DNA from: Clarkia xantiana subsp. parviflora
Lineage: Eukaryota; Streptophyta; Magnoliopsida; Myrtales; Onagraceae
Direction of reading: 5' to 3'
Length of the DNA stretch: 64,000 bases
NCBI GenBank assembly: GCA_036873135.1
Contig: JAPTYO010000008.1
Span: 44,124,441-44,188,440 of the forward strand
Both the position numbers and the translations under genes were made by a program. Of the stretch, positions 10,738-21,322 are shown in pieces. The notes under the pieces are model-generated. The model was not told the DNA's origin. It saw only the letters and a program-made list of their open reading frames with translations, and did no database searches. Position 1 is the stretch's first letter, and each line of letters begins with the position of its first letter.

Positions 10738-10930
10738 ATTATAAAACAAAATTAGTATACATATATTACGTTAAATGTTTCAATATCTATTGTTTATAAA
10801 TATTGCTTTGTTTATATATATACTAATATAGTACTAACTTATATTAATTTTCATTAGTTTTTTTTGCCGATTTTTTCACTAGTTATTAGGTACATATAAT
10901 AATGACCTTCCTATATATATATATTGTTTA

Positions 10931-11185
10931 TGTGGAGGCCTATGGTCTTCCGGAACCAAACTGTATAGATAATGAATTTAAAATGAAACATTTAATTAAT
11001 TTGTTTCTTTAAATTGCATATAGACCAAATTAGGAGATAAAAATACTTCTTAATTTTCAATCAATCAATATTATGTATCTAAATTTAGAGAACCCCTATT
11101 AAATTCGGATTAAATTAGGCAACGCCGACTGGACAAACTGTCAACGTGTCAGCCAGAGGGCTTCCGGTACCGAATTAATATAATA
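10931..11185 (+). repeat. Dispersed repeat, copy 1
   Basis: Matches 25741-26000 in the same orientation over about 255 bp with scattered differences (shared words TATGGTCTTCCGGA, GAGATAAAAATACTTCTTAA, CAGAGGGCTTCCG). It ends where a minus-strand Helitron 3' end begins. Family unknown. Confidence 0.7.
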
Positions 11186-11214
11186 CTAGATACACACCCC
11201 GCGCACCGCGCGGG
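11186..11214 (-). mobile_element. Helitron 3' terminus
   Basis: On the minus strand a CCCGCGC/GCGCGGG hairpin (11198-11214) is followed by GTGTGTATCTAG and T. The body should run to higher coordinates; the 5' end was not found. Confidence 0.65.
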
Positions 11215-12303
11215 AAAAAGCGAAAAAAATTATATTAGAAGGAATCAAAGATAATTTTATAATAATTTATAATTATATTAATAATAATAATATAATAAGT
11301 CATAAAATATCAGAAATACTAATTTAATATCATAATAATATTAATAATCTAAATATGGAAAAATGTGCATAATGCAATTAAGATTAGCTATTCGTCATGT
11401 AATAATCTAATTATAATTTTAAATTTTATGGAGTTTGCTCAATAAATCAATTAAACAAAAAATTCATATAAAAAGTAACATCTATGATACTACTTTCGTT
11501 ATTAAATAAATAATGCATCATCATCAAGATAATTATCATAAATATGTACTCTTTTTTTAAATAAATGTACAATATACGACGATAGACCTCAACCTTAGAA
11601 ACTTTGTAAGAATTCACCAACATCAATCTCTTCATGTATGCTTATTTACTCTAGTCCATGTTCGATACCGGTAAACCCCACAATTAATTTATAATATTCA
11701 ATTTCTCACAATCTATATCCTTTATGAAATATTCAAAAACAACCAACTTACGATATCTATCTTTTTTTATTTATTAATTGTTCCCATGTAATAATTTAGA
11801 TGAATTTCTTCCCGGGGGCCACTTGAACTCATGATGCAACTAACCTAAAATGCAAATAGTGAAACAACAATTTCAATAAGTTAAATTAAAATAGATAGAA
11901 TTTGATACGTAAGGTTCTAGCTACATCGGGTAGAAGTCAAACTAATAGAAAACGTCAAATGTTATACGTTAACTCTAGTCGTACTATAACTTCTACCTAT
12001 AATTTAATCAAATCATGTAAAATAAGTTAAATAATTATAACTACAAAATTTTTAAATCATCTTGTAAAGATGTATAAGAAAAACATATATAAAAACCAAT
12101 AGCTATTAATCTCAGAAAAAAAAAAAAAAAAAAAACAACTGAAACAGTATAAAACAAATGAACATAAGAATATATGAAAATTATTCCTAACAAAAAGAGA
12201 ATTTCTTTTTATTATATTACAATATAAGTAAAATAATATTGATTAAACTTTTAAACTTAAATACATGGCTGCGTCTCGCAAGAAAAAAAAAGAATGAGAA
12301 CCA
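11215..12303. other. AT-rich DNA, probably a Helitron body in part
   Basis: No coding frame with a family signature and no clear repeat; an A run lies at 12116-12135. Confidence 0.5.
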
Positions 12304-12313
12304 TATTAACTAA

Positions 12314-14012
12314 GGGATTTAAATCAAATTGGTACCTGGGTTAACAGCCCAAAACGAATTGGTACCTCCACTAAATTTTGTGACAAATTGGTACCCGAGT
12401 TAACCTGGGTGTTGCACTGTTATAATTTCTGGTTAAAACTAACGGAATCTCATTTTTAGCGCATGAAAAGACTAAAATACCCTTATTGCAGAATAGCTAC
12501 GTAATAGCAATTCAAAACTTTGGAACCCAATATCTCACTCATTTCTTCATCTTTTTGGACAATTTTTTTTTGAAACCGCATAACTTTTCGAGATCTATGC
12601 AAGCCAAATAGCCTTAAAGTGATTTGACCAGTTTTTTTTTCAATAAACACCGGTTTCCATGTTAATTCGTTCTTTTTTGTATAAAGCTCCACCGCATTCT
12701 AACACTTATCAACTTTGATCACCAAATTTTTTTACTAATTGGATTCCAATACTACAATCAAACCTTTGCTCTTGGATTCCAACACTGCTGTTTAAGAACC
12801 AAATTGATATTATACCTTTCATCCAAAAGAAAACAAAAGGCGAAAATCTGTCGAATTAATTATTATGCAATCTATAACTTACTAGAATTTTTCTTGATGT
12901 CTCCAGTAAACTATATTGGTGTGTCTCTAAATCAATAAAATTCATTACAAGAGAATATATGGATCTTAGCATGATAAGCTACCAATTTTTTTGTTTATAT
13001 ATTTTTTGGACATGCTGAAAAATTGACCAGTTCTGCAGGTCTTCGATTTTAAAAGCTTGACATGGTCTAACATAAAATTGCAAATGGAACAGTTTTGGCA
13101 ATATCTCGAAAGAAAATTTATTGTTTGTCTCTAGCCACATAGTGGTAAAATTCTTTGTGTGGTTCTTTTAATGCAAGTTCATCTTATTTTCTCACATTAC
13201 GGTCATCCCTCAGGATACTGAGAGTATCAATTTCCACATGTAGATTAAATGAGAAAATAAACTATTTCTTCTTGGTGTCCATTCTAAAAGTTCTTCCAAT
13301 ACCCTTAAAAGTACTTTTCATATTGTTCTATTTCAAGTATGAAACATATTTATCTATCTAAGATCCATATATTCTCTTGTAGTGACGTTTATTGATTTAG
13401 AGACACACGAGTATAGTTTATTGGAAACATCAAGAAAAATTCCAGTAAGTTATAGATTGCATAACAATTAATTCGACAAACTTTCATTTTTGGTTTTCTT
13501 TTGGATGAAAGGTATAACATCAATTTGGTTTTTAAACAGAAGTGTTGAAATCCAAAAGCAACGGTTTGATTGTAGTATTGAAATCCAATTAGTAAAAAAA
13601 TTGGGTGATCAAGGGTGATATGTGTTAGAATGCGGTGGAGTTTGATACAAAAAAGAATGAATTAACATGGAAAACGATATTTATTGAAAAAAAATTTGGG
13701 AAAATCACTTTACGGCTATTTGGGTTGCATAGATCTCGAAAAATTATGTGGTTTCAAAAAAAATTGTCTTAAAAGATGAAGAAATGAGTGAGATATTAGA
13801 TTCCAAAGTTTTGAATTACTATTACGTATCTATTATGCAATAAGGGTATTTTAGTCTTTTCATACGCCAAAAATGAGATTCCGTTAGTTTTAACCAGAAA
13901 TTCTAACGGTGCAACACTCAGGTTAACTCGGGTACCAATTTGTCACAAAATTTAGTGGAGGTACCAATTCGTTTTGGGCTGTTAACCCAGGTACCAATTT
14001 GATTTAAATCCC
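12314..14012. mobile_element. 1.7-kb foldback element with perfect 10-bp target duplication
   Basis: Arms 12314-12969 and 13358-14012 (about 655 bp each) are inverted copies with scattered mismatches, separated by a 388-bp loop. The ends are GGGATTTAAATCAAATTGGT and its complement. TATTAACTAA flanks both sides (12304-12313 and 14013-14022). Mutator-type transposition is likely from the duplication length. No transposase is present. A transcript through it would fold into a long hairpin. Confidence 0.9.
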
Positions 14013-14022
14013 TATTAACTAA

Positions 14023-14860
14023 TCCTTAAGAGTTGAATTTATCATCATTACCAAAATTTAGTTTAGTCAATACCAGGGAATCAGGGTCGGAGAGAGATGT
14101 ACTTCTGAACGGATGGTCGATTAAATTCAATCAGACTCTAACTGAAAAAATAAGAATAATTTAGTTCATTAACTCATGCTATAAAAAATTCAATTTTTAA
14201 TAGACAATGAAAAAATAAAAGCAGCATCTCACCAAATAATTCATCAAACGCAATAGGAATCAATGTTTTAATAATGTATTAATCTCGAACGTAAAAATAT
14301 TTAAAACCAATTAGTTAAGTACTAATGTAGTTTTAAAAAATATGTAACTTCTACCAAGTTCAATAAAAGGAACACCAGGTATGTTGTAAGATATACGTAC
14401 CCTCAAATTCTTCTTCGGACAATGGCTCTCCAATCTCTTCCCTTTTTGCAAACAACCTTGTCAAAAGGTAACATGCGGATGAGACAGAGTACCTTTATTG
14501 GAACGATGTACAATTACAAAGTCATTAAATAGGTAGAAATTAAAAGTATACATGCATGTCAATGTACATGAAGGAGTTGCATATAAGCTAGGTTAGCTAG
14601 ACGCAACTGGTCAAGGATCCATGCATAAGTTTTTAATCAAATACAATAATACATGGTGAGGGTGGCATGAGGCGTGTCTATATTAGAGTTTTATCAATGG
14701 CCTTGACCATCCAACAATTAAATAATTACGAAAAATATACAACTTCAAAGTTAATTATTTTATATATTCATGTATTAAAAAAAAACAAACAATATATGTA
14801 CCTAGAACTGTTAATTCAACATTGGAAAAATATTATACATGGAACTTCTCAATTTAAATT
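14023..14860. other. Intergenic DNA, no gene seen
   Basis: AT-rich sequence between the foldback element and the composite LTR element; the short frame at 14667-14885 has no recognisable features. Confidence 0.55.
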
Positions 14861-14865
14861 GTATA

Positions 14866-15924
14866 TGTTAGGTTATAAAGTCTAGGTCAACGGGTCGTCA
14901 ATCTAGAATTTATCTCCCACTAATGAAATGTCGGGTTCAGTGCTCCTAGGGCTAGTCGTTCTGATCCATGCCCTTCTGCCCCCTGGGGGTAGTCGTTCTG
15001 ATATATGTCATTCTCTTCTCTCCTTCTGACCTCCTTTACTTCTCTCCTTCTGACCTCATTTCCTTATCTCCTTCTGACCTCATTTCCTTATCTCCTTCTG
15101 ACCTCCTTTTCTTCTCTCCTTCTGACCTCCTTTTCTTCTCTCCTTCTGACCTCCTTTTCTTCTCTCCTTCTGACCCCTGAGGCTTGTACTTCTGACCCCC
15201 TGGGGTTTGTCCTTCTGACCCCCTGGGGCTTGTCCTTCTGCTCTATGCTCTTCTGCTTCCTTGGCTCTCTCCTCCTTGCCATCCTGCAAGGGGGCAATAT
15301 CAAGCACGGATGGGGGTGGTGCTTGATGAACCCTCTCCGAGGCTTAAGTCAGAACGTCACTTTTAGAGAGATAAAGCTAGAGAGAAACCAGAGCTAAATT
15401 GCCCAAGTAATCCAGATTATTAAATGAATGGTGGAAATGTTGTATTTATAGGCAACGATGTCATTAAGGTGACTTAATGACATCGTTAACCTTTAAACAC
15501 AATTAATTAGTCCTTGATCACATAATTAAAACCTTAAAGCACGGAGAGGTTGGCGGAAATAATCTGAGTACGGAAGTCGGGAAACGGTGCCGGGGCCCTT
15601 GGGGGGAGAAAATCCGACCCCCAAGGGTAGGGGTTGGGTGTGGCCACCCAACCCCTCCCTAGGGGAGATAGGGTTGGCTGACCCGATCTCCCCTAGGGGA
15701 AATCGGGTTGGCTGACCCGATCTCTCCTAGGGGAGGTCGGGTTAGGCCACCCGACCTCACCTAGGTGAGTTCGTCGCGGTCCGGACGAGTATTTTCGCCT
15801 CGTCCGGACCGTAGGCGTTTCGGCGGGGTGTTTGGGTCGAAGTTTCGATTTATAATCATTAACGGGGTGATCAAAATAAAACGATTCGGAAGTCAACGGG
15901 TTCAAATTGGGCGTATATCCATCA
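14866..15924 (-). repeat. 3' LTR of composite (1059 bp, expanded)
   Basis: Minus strand TGATGGATATACGCCC...TAACA. Homologous throughout to the 747-bp LTR at 20576, but enlarged by tandem repeats at 15022-15250. PPT CTCGGGGGCATG lies directly outside the TG end, which fixes the orientation. Confidence 0.9.
15022..15250. repeat. 24-bp and 23-bp tandem repeats inside the LTR
   Basis: About seven copies of CCTTCTGACCTCCTTTTCTT plus TCT(C), 24 bp, then three to four of CCTTCTGACCCCCTGGGGCT plus TGT, 23 bp. The 24-bp period creates long but meaningless open frames in several registers. The other two LTRs lack the expansion. Confidence 0.88.
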
Positions 15925-17280
15925 CATGCCCCCGAGTCAACCAATGGCCTGACCCTTGATTGACTCTATTTTAGGATGGTATGACACGCGCAATTTGAAG
16001 CCGAGATTTTACCTTTTGTCGGAATCTTTACTTACCCATGGGTGTGTGTCTCTAACTCTGCCCCCTGTCTTATAAGATAGAGGAATTGCAAATGTCAGAA
16101 TAGCACGGACACGTGTCCAAGCACGTGTCCGTCTGAGATGGAAATAATAAATCAAATACCGTCACGAGCTTATACTCGGAAAATATACGCATGCGGGGGG
16201 ATGCAACATGAATATGGTTAAGTGAGTCCATGCTTCAATTTCATGACGGGGTAAGCCTATGTGGGGAAAAATTTCGATTTTGGTCCAAATTTTTTTCTAA
16301 GTATAGGATACTAGAAAATATGCCTATAGGATGTTAACTAGGAGTGAACATGGACATATCATGAGCATGAGGATGTGTACTAGCATACATACAAGTGGGA
16401 ACATAAGGATGACAGTGGGTATAGTCATGCTGCGGTTGTAGTCATGAATGTATGCATGGATACATGGCGGCCATGTGCATGGACGTCTAAATGTTTGAAC
16501 ACACGGGAGTGTGTACGTGGGTATGCATATGAGTGCAAGCATGAACATCTATGTGTGTATGGACGGGTTGTGAGTATAAGCATGAGTGATGACATTGATG
16601 TACCTGTAGATGTAAATCATATATATGAGCATAAAAGCAAGGGTGAGAGTATAGACCTCTCCTTTACCTGAGGGTGGGAACTCTGCCACTCGATGTGACA
16701 CAACGTTCTGTCTCCCTCGTACTAGCGCGAGCATTGTCCTTTAACCTCGTCCCTCGACATTTGTAACTTTTTTCATTCATTCGTTGGAGCGTGTGTATAG
16801 CTCTTGACCCTCTCCCTATCGCGTGCGAAGGGGCTTATCGGCATGTCTTAAGGGTTGACCCTTCTTTCGGATGTGTCGGAGCGCTGCTCCTTTTTTAGGG
16901 AAGCTAAAAGTTCGCCCTCTTCGTGATGTTCTGGTGTTTGTCCCTTTGGTTAGATCTCCTGGGTTGTGGTTTTGATTCCGTAACTTGATTGATGTTAAGG
17001 TTGCCCCCGTAGTAGGCGCATCTCGCACTTCCATGAGTGAGGGTCGACCTTCGCGTCGGTCGCTCGTTATGAGTGACTCATTTTTGGGAAGCTTTCTTCT
17101 TCGGACAAGGAGACCTTGAAGATCGTTTTCCAAGGCAGTCAGACCAAATCTCACTGTCATGTGTCTTGGGTGTCTGAGGTGGACTCGTATGAGGCGGGGA
17201 CTCGCATGACCCCTCCTCCCATGAGCTTGGTATATCATTAATCCTCTTGTCTTCATTCGTCTTCCGTTTTTCCCTTGTAG

Positions 17281-17700
17281 GTTGGTTTCATGGAAAATTG
17301 TGTAGTGTGCCGGCGGAGCATCCCGAAGGCATCGTTGATTTGAATAAGAGAAAGGTATCCTCTATCTCTGCTCATAAGGCCAAGAAATCTTCTAAGTCAG
17401 GGAAGGCTGTTAAGGCTTCCAGTATGTTCTCATTCCATTCTCTTTTCTTTATGATACACTTATGATTATTCTCATGTTGCTTTCTTCTTGTAGTCAGAGC
17501 GTTCGCCCCGGGTTAACGAGCGGGTTCTTGCGGTGGGCGACAATTTAAGTCAATCCCAATCCTAAGGCGCAGAAGCCTGATTCTGAGGTCGGGCCCTCGA
17601 CTGTCAGGAAGAAGAGAGCCATGAGGGACTCTCCTTCAAGTGCTCGCTTGCCAATTCCTTCTCGTGATAAGGAGGTAGTGGTTAAGGAGGCACCCTCTTT
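17281..17700 (+). pseudogene. Antisense-gene remnant, copy A
   Basis: Plus strand, opposite to the element. After a strong acceptor (TTTTTCCCTTGTAG at 17280) a frame reads GWFHGKLCSVPAEHPEGIVD and continues Lys/Ser-rich. A GT at 17422 and acceptor TCAG at 17494-17497 define a 76-bp intron equivalent to that of copy B (22872-22947). The downstream exon has a frame break (GTTAACGAG inserted near 17512) and further decay. Function unknown; its position matches the antisense gene of the young Tat element. Confidence 0.6.
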
Positions 17701-17775
17701 GCTTTGACGAAAAGAAACAAACTGTGGATGGCGATGGGATGGCCAGGGATCTTGATGTCTCTCCTCTATCCTCTG

Positions 17776-17792
17776 CCCCCCCCCCCCCCCCC
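17776..17792 (+). repeat. Poly-C run of 17 bases
   Basis: C tract; the homologous place in copy B (about 23210-23215) has only six C, so this is an expansion in copy A. Confidence 0.85.
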
Positions 17793-17890
17793 ACTCGAGG
17801 GGACGAGTCTCAGATCTGTTTTTTCTTCATGTAGGTTTTACCACTTTGAAGGTGCCTTTGGCATATCTATTGGGTTATGTGATTAGCCAT

Positions 17891-19179
17891 TGCGTTGAAG
17901 AATTTGTTTTTGGTGATGGGTGTGATCATCGCTTTTCATCGAGGTTCCTTTCTTTTGCCATGGCTCTGATTAAGATAGCAAATCCTTGCTTGAGAGTTTG
18001 TTGGAGACTGCTCTTGAGTTAGCCTCTACTAGTATCGTAGTTGTGATCGTTGTAGGGATCGTTTTGTTATATGTCCCGATAGTGCTTGTCGTGATTCTTT
18101 TCTTTATGGTTGATTTCATGAGATATGGATGTTGTCTTCATAATGAGGACGTCTCCTACCTAGTATCATCCAGGTGGTTGAAATATAAGTGCATACCTTT
18201 GATGAGCGTATGAAGTGTGTTGTTTTTCCCTTTTTCTTGAACCTCCTCCTAAGGCTAGGCGTAGCCTTTTGATGTTCGTGGTCGGGATGGTGTCTTTAAA
18301 ATGTATGTCTTTGACAGATGTTTTATGATGTACTGCCATGATAATCACTTCGAGGTATGTGGACATGATAGCCACTTCGTGGTGTGTGGGAGTGATAGCC
18401 CTTCTGTAGTGTGTGGACATGATAGCTGTCTCTTGGTATGTGGACATGATAGCCACTTCAGGGTATGTGGACATGATAGCTACTTCAGGGTATGTGGACA
18501 TGATAGCCACTTCAAGGTATGTGGACATGATAGCCACATCACGATGTATATAGTTGTGCTTTAGTATTCCTTTCTCATTGGGGAGCCTTCGTTGCTATAG
18601 TTGCCTTTTGTTTATGCTATGTTTGTTGGGTTCGGTCCTGATGTCTCGTCTTGCCAGATGTTGTATCCTTCTAGCTTTTTAGATGTCTCCTTCATGAGTT
18701 GTGCTTGAAGATGTTCAAGTCTGATACGAGCATAGGTCACGCGAGGGCGACATGCAAGACAATAACGTTTGTCGGAGGTTGCTTTAAGGCAATTCCACTT
18801 CTTGATGGGTCGAGTTTATTTTGAGAGCCTTGAACTTTGGATTTCATGTCTTTGCTATCATTCTTGGTGGTGTTGGGTTCCTTTGAGATACTTCTCTTGA
18901 CTTGTGATATTGATGGTAGGATAACTCGTTACTTTTCAGGATAACCTCTTGTGCTTCTGTATATGATCCTTTGGTCATGGACTTCTCCTTTGTATATGCT
19001 TTCCTTTCCTTATCTTTCTTTTGTGTTTTCCTTCACATCATACCTGCTATCTCATCAAGAACAAACATTATGTGTTCTTCATACAACTTTGCTTTGCAAT
19101 TATTTTCTCATGGGATCCTTCTTAGTATGGTGCAATGATCTCTTCTGATACCCTTTAAATGGTATGTATGATACTGTTA
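17891..19179. other. Internal non-coding region of the Tat composite
   Basis: Apart from the 27-bp array no gene signature is visible on either strand; frames at 17986-18213 and 18951-19148 are hydrophobic by composition only. Confidence 0.5.
18334..18545 (+). repeat. 27-bp tandem array, about 8 copies
   Basis: Unit GTATGTGGACATGATAGCCA plus CTTCAGG, exact 27-bp spacing at 18415, 18442, 18469, 18496 and 18523. Because 27 is a multiple of three it gives a repeating nonapeptide on the plus strand (VCGHDSHFR). There is no evidence that it is translated. Confidence 0.9.
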
Positions 19180-19840
19180 GACCAAAGATACGATCTTGGT
19201 GGGCGTCGAATCTATTCACGAGACAGGCTCTCGGAGGGCACTTAACGTTTCACAGGATAGGCTCCCGGAGGGCACAAGTTAGACCAAAGATACGCTCCTG
19301 GTGGGCGTCGAATCTGGTAGTTTGAAATCTACCTCAAGATACGCTCTTGGGGGCGTCGAATCTGGTAGTTTGAAATCTACCTCAAGATACGCTCTTGGGG
19401 GCGTCGAAGGTCGTAGTTTTTAGAAACCACTCTCAAGATACGCTCTTGGGGGCGTCGAAATTCGTAGTTTTTTGAAACCACTCTCAAGATACGCTCTTGG
19501 GGGCGTCGAAGTTCGTAGTTTTTGGAAACCACTCTCAAGATACGCTCTTGGGGGCGTCGAAGGTCGTAGTTTTTTGGAAACCACTCTCAAGATACGCTCT
19601 TGGGGGCGTCGAAGGTCGTAGTATGAAAACTACTCTCAAGATACGCTCTTGGGGGCGTCGAAGGTCGTAGTTTTTTGGAAACCACTCTCAAGATAAGCTC
19701 TTGGGGGCGTCGAAGGTCGTACTATGAAAACTACTCTCAAGATACGCTCTTGGGGGCGTCGAGGGTCGTAGTATGAAAACTACTCTCAAGATACGCTCTT
19801 GGGGGCGTCGAATCTGTTCGCGGGATAGGCTCCCGGAGGG
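19180..19840 (+). repeat. About 50-bp tandem array, 12-13 copies
   Basis: Units of 48-52 bp around CTCAAGATACGCTCTTGGGG plus GCGTCGAAGGTCGTAG, starting for example at 19335, 19383, 19434, 19485, 19536, 19588, 19637, 19689, 19738 and 19787. Each has a short palindromic core (CTCAAGA/TCTTGGG). Lies directly after the truncated gag on the minus strand, where pol would be in an autonomous element. Confidence 0.92.
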
Positions 19841-19864
19841 CTCAGAATATTACTTTACCTTGTG

Positions 19865-20527
19865 TCACTCCCCATGTAGGGTGTGTCTGTCCCAGCTCTT
19901 TGCTGTGTTTGTTATTGCCTTGGAGGCACAAATTGTTGCCTTCCCTCTGGCTCTCCTTTGTTCTTCTCGCTGCCCTGTTGGAGGGTGCGAGTGGTGTTCT
20001 TCTTCTGGAACTTGTTCTTCCTCATGAACTTCTTCTTCTTCTTGCTGGTGTTGCCTTCCCTGCCTGTTCCTCAGAGTCTCTCTATAGGCTAGCAGCTCAT
20101 CCAATGCGCTCATCAACCCCGGAGTCACGGTTTGTGCTCCTTGCGAGTATGCGGGCCTTGTGTTGGTTGTGTGGGCGCGATTGTCATTCCTTTGAGCCGG
20201 CATTCCATATGGATATCCTTGAGGTTGTGCCTCATAGTAGTATCCCTGATGAGGTGCCGTGTATTGGGATGGCACTCCTTGTTGCTCCCCCTGTCTCTGT
20301 GGCCTCCTAGCCAATGGAGTTGAGGCTGTGGAAGACTCAGCCCCAGCTGGGCGTGAATGTCCTCCTTCCTGGTTGTTAGGCTGGGGTGCCTGTGGGGCTA
20401 CCTGAGGCTCTGGGTGTGCAGGCTGTTTTTCTGGGATAAGCTCCCTTGCTGGAGGTATAGGTTGTCTCTCTTGCCTATTGCCCCCAGGTGGGCGGTGATG
20501 CCTAGATGCTAAGATGTTCGTCATCAC
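19865..20527 (-). CDS. Short gag-like protein of non-autonomous Tat element
   Basis: 220-residue open frame starting 26 bp after the primer-binding site, the usual gag position in this lineage. The start is MMTNILASRHH; the sequence is Pro/Gln-rich, then has a short helical stretch (ALDELLAYRETLRNR) and a Glu-rich region (HQQEEEEVHEEEQVPEEEHH). It lacks the conserved gag core (WFFSLPPG), zinc knuckle and protease, so it is the N-terminal variable part only, ended by a stop just before the tandem array. Whether it is translated is unknown. Confidence 0.65.
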   Translation of the reverse strand: MMTNILASRHHRPPGGNRQERQPIPPARELIPEKQPAHPEPQVAPQAPQPNNQEGGHSRPAGAESSTASTPLARRPQRQGEQQGVPSQYTAPHQGYYYEAQPQGYPYGMPAQRNDNRAHTTNTRPAYSQGAQTVTPGLMSALDELLAYRETLRNRQGRQHQQEEEEVHEEEQVPEEEHHSHPPTGQREEQRRARGKATICASKAITNTAKSWDRHTLHGE

Positions 20528-20552
20528 TCTCGTTATTGCCAGGCTTTCTGTT

Positions 20553-20574
20553 CGAAGCCCACGGACGGCGCCAA
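20553..20574 (-). promoter_or_regulatory. Primer-binding site of composite element
   Basis: Minus strand TTGGCGCCGTCCGTGGGC follows the LTR end TAACAC; nearly the same as in the two other Tat elements of the window. Confidence 0.8.
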
Positions 20575-20575
20575 G

Positions 20576-21322
20576 TGTTAGGTTCTAAGTTTCAGGTCAA
20601 CGGGCGGTCGACCTAAACCTTATTCCTCACTGGTGAAACTGCGGGTTCGGTGCTTCTAAGTCCTGTCGTGCTGATCCGTATCCTTCTGTCCTTCGCCTTC
20701 TCCTTTCCACGTGCCCTGCAAGAGGGGTAATATCAAGCACGGAGGGGGGGGGGGGTGGTGCTTGATGTACCCTCTCTGATGCCTGAGTCAGTACGATACT
20801 TTTAGAGAGATAAAGCTAGAGAGATGTCAGAGCTAAATTGCACACTTAGCCAAGATGTCCAAATGAATGGTGGAAATGTTGTATTTATAGGCAACGGTGT
20901 CATTAAGGTGGACATCGTTAACCTTTAAACACAATTAATTAGCCCTTAATCTCGTAATTAAAACCTTAAAGCACGGAGAGGTTGGCAGAAATAAACTGAG
21001 TATCGGAGTCGGGAAGTGGTGCCGGGGCCCTTGGGGGGAGAAAATCCGACCCCCTAGGGTAGGGGTTGGGTGTGGCCACCCAACCCCTCCCTAGGGGAGA
21101 TCGGGTTGGTCCACCCGATCTCCCCTGGGGGAGGTCGGGTGTGGCCACCCGACCTCACCTAGGTGAGTCTGCCTCGGTCCGGATGAGTATTTTGGCTTCG
21201 TCCGGACCGTTGGTCTTTTCGCGGGGTGTTTGGGTCGAAGTTTCGATTTACAATCGTTAACGGGGTGATCAAAATAAAACGATTCGGAAGTCAACGGGTT
21301 CAAATTGGGCGTATATCCATCA
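20576..21322 (-). repeat. Middle LTR of composite (747 bp)
   Basis: Plus strand TGTTAGGTTC...GTATATCCATCA. A TATA-like TATAAATA on the minus strand lies near 20885. It acts as 5' LTR of the 15925-20575 unit and abuts the PPT of the 21323-23335 unit. G run of 12 at 20744-20755. Confidence 0.9.

Larger units (their letters stand above)
9817..11185. other. AT-rich intergenic DNA, no gene seen
   Basis: Holds a TA microsatellite and a dispersed repeat listed separately; no coding signature was found. Confidence 0.55.
15925..17890 (-). repeat. 3' internal segment, copy A
   Basis: Non-coding 3' region of the composite element; its counterpart is 21323-23335 (same words throughout: CATGCCCCCGAGTCAACCAA, ATGGCGGCCATGTGCATGG). 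It contains plus-strand remnants of an antisense gene (17281-17700). Confidence 0.85.

Noticed and set aside
15005..15397. Open frames of repeating LLLTSFSS-type octapeptides on both strands
   Set aside because: The frames follow from a 24-bp non-coding tandem repeat inside an LTR; several registers and both strands are open at once.
19180..19840. Array of about 50-bp units resembling a CRISPR array
   Set aside because: Whole units repeat with no unique spacers, and the setting is a plant retrotransposon; it is an ordinary tandem repeat.
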